A DNA stretch of 9,503 nucleotides from J061 sp003695725 [NCBI: Candidatus Schekmanbacteria bacterium] (lineage in GTDB: Bacteria; Schekmanbacteria; GWA2-38-11): NCBI GenBank assembly GCA_003695725.1, contig RFHX01000233.1:1-9503 (forward strand), written 5' to 3'. The notes beneath the pieces were generated by a model that was not told where the DNA came from, did no database searches, and worked only from the letters and a program-made list of their open reading frames with translations. The position numbers were made by a program, and so were the translations under genes. Of this stretch, positions 7,214 through 9,503 are shown piece after piece (within the stretch, counting starts at the first letter, position 1; the number at the start of each line of letters is the position of its first letter).

Positions 7214-7783
7214 ATGTATTTGAAGAAAGAAAGTCGGTTGTTATTGTTTTTTATCATAGCATTGTCTTCTTTATTCCTTATTTCTTCTTGTGCAAAGAAA
7301 GAGGTTGTCAAAGAGACACCTTCACCTGCTCCTGAAACAAAGAAGGAGGAAGTTGCACCACCTCCGGAAGAGGTAAAAGAAGAAGCGCCCGTTGAAGCAG
7401 AAGAGGAGATAGATGAGGAGGCATTGAGAGAAGAACTTATCAAAAGGATTTCATCACAGATTGAAGATGTGTTCTTTGCTTTTGACAGATACGATCTATC
7501 AGAAATGGCAAAGAAGAAGCTTGAAAAAAATGCTGAAGTTTTGAAAAAGAATCCCTCTGTCAATGTGCTAATTGAAGGACACTGTGATGAAAGAGGCACC
7601 GTTGAATATAACCTCGTTCTTGGAGAAAAGAGAGCAAATGCAGCCAAGGAGTATCTTGTCAATCTTGGGGTGGATAGCAGCAGAATAGATACAATCAGCT
7701 ATGGCGAAGAAAGGCCCTTTGATCCGGGGCATAATGAGATTGCTTGGGCAAAGAATAGGCGCGCTCATTTTGTTATTAAATAG
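7214..7783 (+). CDS. pal: Pal, peptidoglycan-associated outer-membrane lipoprotein
   Basis: This 189-residue protein is anchored in the inner leaflet of the outer membrane and binds peptidoglycan and TolB. The signal sequence ends in a lipobox LISSC with the lipidated cysteine at C26. No aspartate follows the cysteine, consistent with outer-membrane sorting where the Lol +2 rule applies. Residues 30-70 are a Pro/Glu/Lys-rich tether. The OmpA-like domain covers about 84-189. It has the FFAFDRYDL strand, the [13 protein letters not shown] signature (121-133) and NRRAHFVIK at the end. D125 and R140 match the residues that grip diaminopimelate in OmpA-type domains. Both size and order are canonical. 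The gap to tolB is 17 bases. Confidence 0.96.
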   Translation: MYLKKESRLLLFFIIALSSLFLISSCAKKEVVKETPSPAPETKKEEVAPPPEEVKEEAPVEAEEEIDEEALREELIKRISSQIEDVFFAFDRYDLSEMAKKKLEKNAEVLKKNPSVNVLIEGHCDERGTVEYNLVLGEKRANAAKEYLVNLGVDSSRIDTISYGEERPFDPGHNEIAWAKNRRAHFVIK

Positions 7784-7855
7784 AACGAGGCACAAGTTCT
7801 AAATTTTCATAAATAGAAACCAAAGCATAAAAAATGGTTCTGACAGGTGTATTTT

Positions 7856-8725
7856 ATGAATAAAAGTTTTGAACAGATGGAAATGAAAATTTCCATATCA
7901 TTTTTTATTTTTTCTTTAATCTTTTTCTTTACTGGATGCGCTTTGAAGCAGGATGTTGACCTTTTAAGAAAGGATGTCAAAGATATAGAAGAGCGTTTAG
8001 ATAAAATAGAAAAGAAAATTTCTACACTCGATGCAGAAACCATATCAGCTCAATTTGAAGAAAAGATTTCTGATATCAGAAAAAGACAGGCAGAGTTTTC
8101 TGCAGATATAGAAAACTTGTCTGTGGATATAGCAGAGATTAAGGGAAAGATTACAAGCACAAAAAAAGATGATGAAAGTGAAAAAGAAATCAGGCAGGAG
8201 CTTCTAAATCTGAAATCGGAAATTAGAAACCTTTCAGAAAAGATTGCCTTCGTTAAGGAATCTGATAAAACCAAAGGTAAAAAAAAAGCAAAAAAGGATG
8301 AAAAGAAAGAATCTATAAAAACTGTAGCTGAAGAAGAATTGAAACAGATTCAATCTTTTTATGAATCTGCATATAGTGAGTATTTAAATGCCAACTATCA
8401 AGAGTCCTTACAAAAATTTAATGACTTCATAAAGAAATTTCCCAATAGCGAGTATGTCCCAAATGCAATGTATTGGATAGGTGAGTGTTATTATTCTCAG
8501 GGGAAATATAAAGAAGCCATAGCCGAATTCGGTAAACTCATAAAAAAATTTCCCTCTTCATCAAAGGCGCCGGCAGCTTATTTGAAAATTGGTTATTCCT
8601 TCCTTAAAAATAATGATAAAAAGTCTGCTTTAAATGCATTTCGTGTCACTATCGATAAATTTCCGGGAACAAAAGAAGCAGAAAATGCAAAAAAGATGAT
8701 TATGGAAAATCAGGAAAGAAAATAG
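7856..8725 (+). CDS. cpoB: CpoB/YbgF, Tol-Pal-associated coiled-coil TPR protein, predicted lipoprotein
   Basis: This 289-residue envelope protein belongs to the YbgF/CpoB family, which coordinates Tol activity with septal peptidoglycan synthesis in E. coli. The N-terminus has a hydrophobic stretch ending in FFTGC, so C28 is a probable lipidation site. The E. coli protein is instead soluble in the periplasm. Residues about 32-135 form a long charged coiled coil. A Lys-rich linker (137-155) leads to three TPR units (about 168-199, 200-236 and 237-275), including the family-typical AMYWIGECYY and KAPAAYLKIGYSF. The start is uncertain. GTG 7847 is possible. ATG 7856 has AGG 8 bases upstream and is chosen here. 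ATG 7883 would give the tidiest signal peptide. The gap after pal is about 70 bases with no clear terminator. The stop lies 1 base from the convergent gene. Confidence 0.92.
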   Translation: MNKSFEQMEMKISISFFIFSLIFFFTGCALKQDVDLLRKDVKDIEERLDKIEKKISTLDAETISAQFEEKISDIRKRQAEFSADIENLSVDIAEIKGKITSTKKDDESEKEIRQELLNLKSEIRNLSEKIAFVKESDKTKGKKKAKKDEKKESIKTVAEEELKQIQSFYESAYSEYLNANYQESLQKFNDFIKKFPNSEYVPNAMYWIGECYYSQGKYKEAIAEFGKLIKKFPSSSKAPAAYLKIGYSFLKNNDKKSALNAFRVTIDKFPGTKEAENAKKMIMENQERK

Positions 8726-8726
8726 G

Positions 8727-8876
8727 TTATTGAGATACCGGCTTCATCAATTGGCCGCAACAGTATATTTTTCCGCTTCCTACTTTTAATATTTCTACTT
8801 CTCTTTTGCAGATATTACAGCGCAGACGCATTCCAACTTTATATTTTATTTCATTATTATTATTCATATTCATCAT
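8727..8876 (-). CDS. Small desulforedoxin-like iron protein (second of the pair)
   Basis: This 49-codon ORF is read on the minus strand. It has an Asn-rich start (MMNMNNNN), then VGMRLRCNICKREV, and then YCCGQLMKP near the end. The four cysteines C20, C23, C39 and C40 follow CxxC-x15-CC, the same spacing I recall for desulforedoxin and for the N-terminal domain of desulfoferrodoxin, which bind one iron by four cysteine thiolates. Short strand-forming segments with conserved-looking glycines around the cysteines fit that fold. It overlaps the preceding gene by 17 bases and lacks its own strong ribosome binding site, so coupled translation is likely. ATG 8873 and 8867 are alternative starts. 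It may donate or accept electrons, or play a structural or redox-sensing role. No partner is identified. Confidence 0.8.
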   Translation of the reverse strand: MMNMNNNNEIKYKVGMRLRCNICKREVEILKVGSGKIYCCGQLMKPVSQ

Positions 8877-9015
8877 GTATATTCTTTACTTTCATTTCTT
8901 CATTACAACATATCAAACTTGGACCTGAACCCCATTTAGGGTCATTAAGCTTAACAATCTTTACTGTCATTCCGCATTTGAGACATATTAGAACTTTTCC
9001 AATCCAATCAACCAT
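8860..9015 (-). CDS. Small desulforedoxin-like iron protein (first of the pair)
   Basis: This 51-codon ORF on the minus strand encodes a product with the order CLKCGMTV ... LICCNEEM. The cysteines C11, C14, C36 and C37 give CxxC-x21-CC. This matches the desulforedoxin FeS4 plan, but with a loop about 6 residues longer (near KLNDPKWGSGPS) than in the neighbour. A C-terminal acidic tail (HDEYE) extends past the fold. A near-consensus AGGGAGGT stands 6 bases before the ATG, strongly supporting translation. The gene starts 28 bases after the isomerase stop and overlaps the second small gene, so the three probably form one transcript. Other CxxC zinc-ribbon proteins are a possible alternative, but the adjacent CC pair is characteristic of desulforedoxin. 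Confidence 0.78.
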   Translation of the reverse strand: MVDWIGKVLICLKCGMTVKIVKLNDPKWGSGPSLICCNEEMKVKNIHDEYE

Positions 9016-9021
9016 TTTTGG

Positions 9022-9029
9022 ACCTCCCT
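9022..9029 (-). promoter_or_regulatory. Near-consensus ribosome binding site of the first small iron protein
   Basis: AGGGAGGT on the minus strand lies 6 bases before the ATG at 9015. It is among the best Shine-Dalgarno matches in the window, and it is the main evidence that this 51-codon frame is a real gene. Confidence 0.75.
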
Positions 9030-9043
9030 AATTTAAGGGAAAT

Positions 9044-9503
9044 TTACAATCTCTTTTCAATGTAAGCTTTTTCTTTCAGAGACTCAATAAAATTTTTCAA
9101 AATTTTTTCACTCTTCTCTGAATAAAGAATATTTTTGATATCTTCACTTGCTTCTGCAAAGGGTTTGAGAGAGTCTCCTTTTTTCTTTAGAAGTTTGATA
9201 ATATGAAATCCATCTTGTGTCTCAATTAACATACATTCATTCTGCTTCAAGTCAAAAGCATCCTGAAATCCTTCTGCTAATTCTTCTTTTTTAAAACTTC
9301 CAAGATACTGATATTTTATTAGTTCAAATTCATTTTCATATTCATTTTCTAAATCTTGGAGAGGAATCCCATTTTTTGCCTTGATAAGCACCTCTTCGAT
9401 TTTATCTTTCTCTATACCGTTATTTTTGTCTTTAGCTATTACAAGCTGGGCAAGTGTTGCTTCTCCCTTTATTGTGAAGAAATCAATGTGCTTATTATAG
9501 TAC
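9044..9503 (-). CDS. PPIC-type (parvulin/SurA-like) peptidyl-prolyl isomerase, 5' end beyond the window
   Basis: The reading frame runs open from the right edge, so only the last 152 residues are visible and the real start lies outside. The GTG at 9391 is an internal valine codon, not a start. The visible part opens with YYNKHIDFF and a strand EATLAQLVIAK in the place of the parvulin RARHILV strand. IEEVLIKAKNGIPLQDLENE, LGSFKKEEL and DGFHIIKLLKKK follow, and match the parvulin core (compare GdlGwf and GyHIIKL). A charged helix of about 40 residues closes the protein. Proteins of this type (SurA, PrsA, PpiD) fold secreted or outer-membrane proteins, so a signal peptide or membrane anchor is expected in the missing part. 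Two desulforedoxin-like genes follow it on the same strand. Confidence 0.85.
   Translation of the reverse strand, partial: YYNKHIDFFTIKGEATLAQLVIAKDKNNGIEKDKIEEVLIKAKNGIPLQDLENEYENEFELIKYQYLGSFKKEELAEGFQDAFDLKQNECMLIETQDGFHIIKLLKKKGDSLKPFAEASEDIKNILYSEKSEKILKNFIESLKEKAYIEKRL

Noticed and set aside
7132-7662. Minus-strand open frame of 176 codons across the tolB end and pal.
   Set aside because: It lies opposite two unmistakable genes, is Ser/Phe-rich as expected for the complement of Lys/Glu-rich coding DNA, and shows no domain.
7819-7840. AACCA...TGGTT inverted repeat between pal and cpoB as a terminator.
   Set aside because: The stem is only 5 bp with a 12-base loop and no T tract follows, so it would be unstable.
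7833-7862. A nine-codon frame (ATG at 7834) overlapping the cpoB start as a leader peptide.
   Set aside because: It is very short, has no ribosome binding site and no attenuator-like structure, and is expected by chance.
9025-9040. CCCT...AGGG hairpin at the ribosome binding site of the first small iron protein as a translation switch.
   Set aside because: Only four base pairs with an AT-rich loop. Too weak to claim regulation.

Overview
This window is AT-rich (roughly one third G+C by eye) and comes from a bacterium with an outer membrane. It holds a complete Tol-Pal envelope operon, including the outer-membrane lipoprotein Pal. A nitrogenase-like metalloprotein and two desulforedoxin-type iron proteins point to an anaerobic or microaerophilic lifestyle. 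Low G+C, Tol-Pal and desulforedoxins together would fit a deep-branching, deltaproteobacteria-like or uncultured candidate-phylum lineage. That placement is inference only.

Layout from left to right. (1) Positions 1-50 hold a strong intrinsic terminator for a gene outside the window. (2) 122-2253 (+) encodes an overlapping OmpR-type response regulator and a membrane sensor histidine kinase. (3) 2246-3613 (-) encodes a solitary nitrogenase component 1-like protein (NifD/NifE superfamily) that converges on the kinase gene with an 8-base overlap. (4) 3614-3865 is a divergent intergenic region with promoter-like elements and a 13-base palindrome. (5) 3866-8725 (+) is the tolQ-tolR-tolA-tolB-pal-cpoB cluster in canonical order, tightly packed from tolQ to pal. 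(6) 8727-9503 (-) is a converging set: the C-terminal part of a parvulin-type (PPIC) peptidyl-prolyl isomerase cut by the window edge, followed by two overlapping small genes of 51 and 49 codons with the CxxC...CC signature of desulforedoxin.

How the genes work together. TolQ, TolR and TolA form the proton-driven inner-membrane motor. TolB and Pal are its periplasmic and outer-membrane partners, and CpoB links the machine to peptidoglycan synthesis. The two-component system probably responds to an envelope or periplasmic signal, but nothing here shows its targets. The parvulin isomerase would be an envelope folding factor. The nitrogenase-like protein has no reductase (NifH/BchL/CfbC type) or second subunit in view, so its partner and substrate are unknown. 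The most unusual parts of the window are this solitary nitrogenase homologue and the tandem pair of desulforedoxin-like microproteins behind a folding chaperone.
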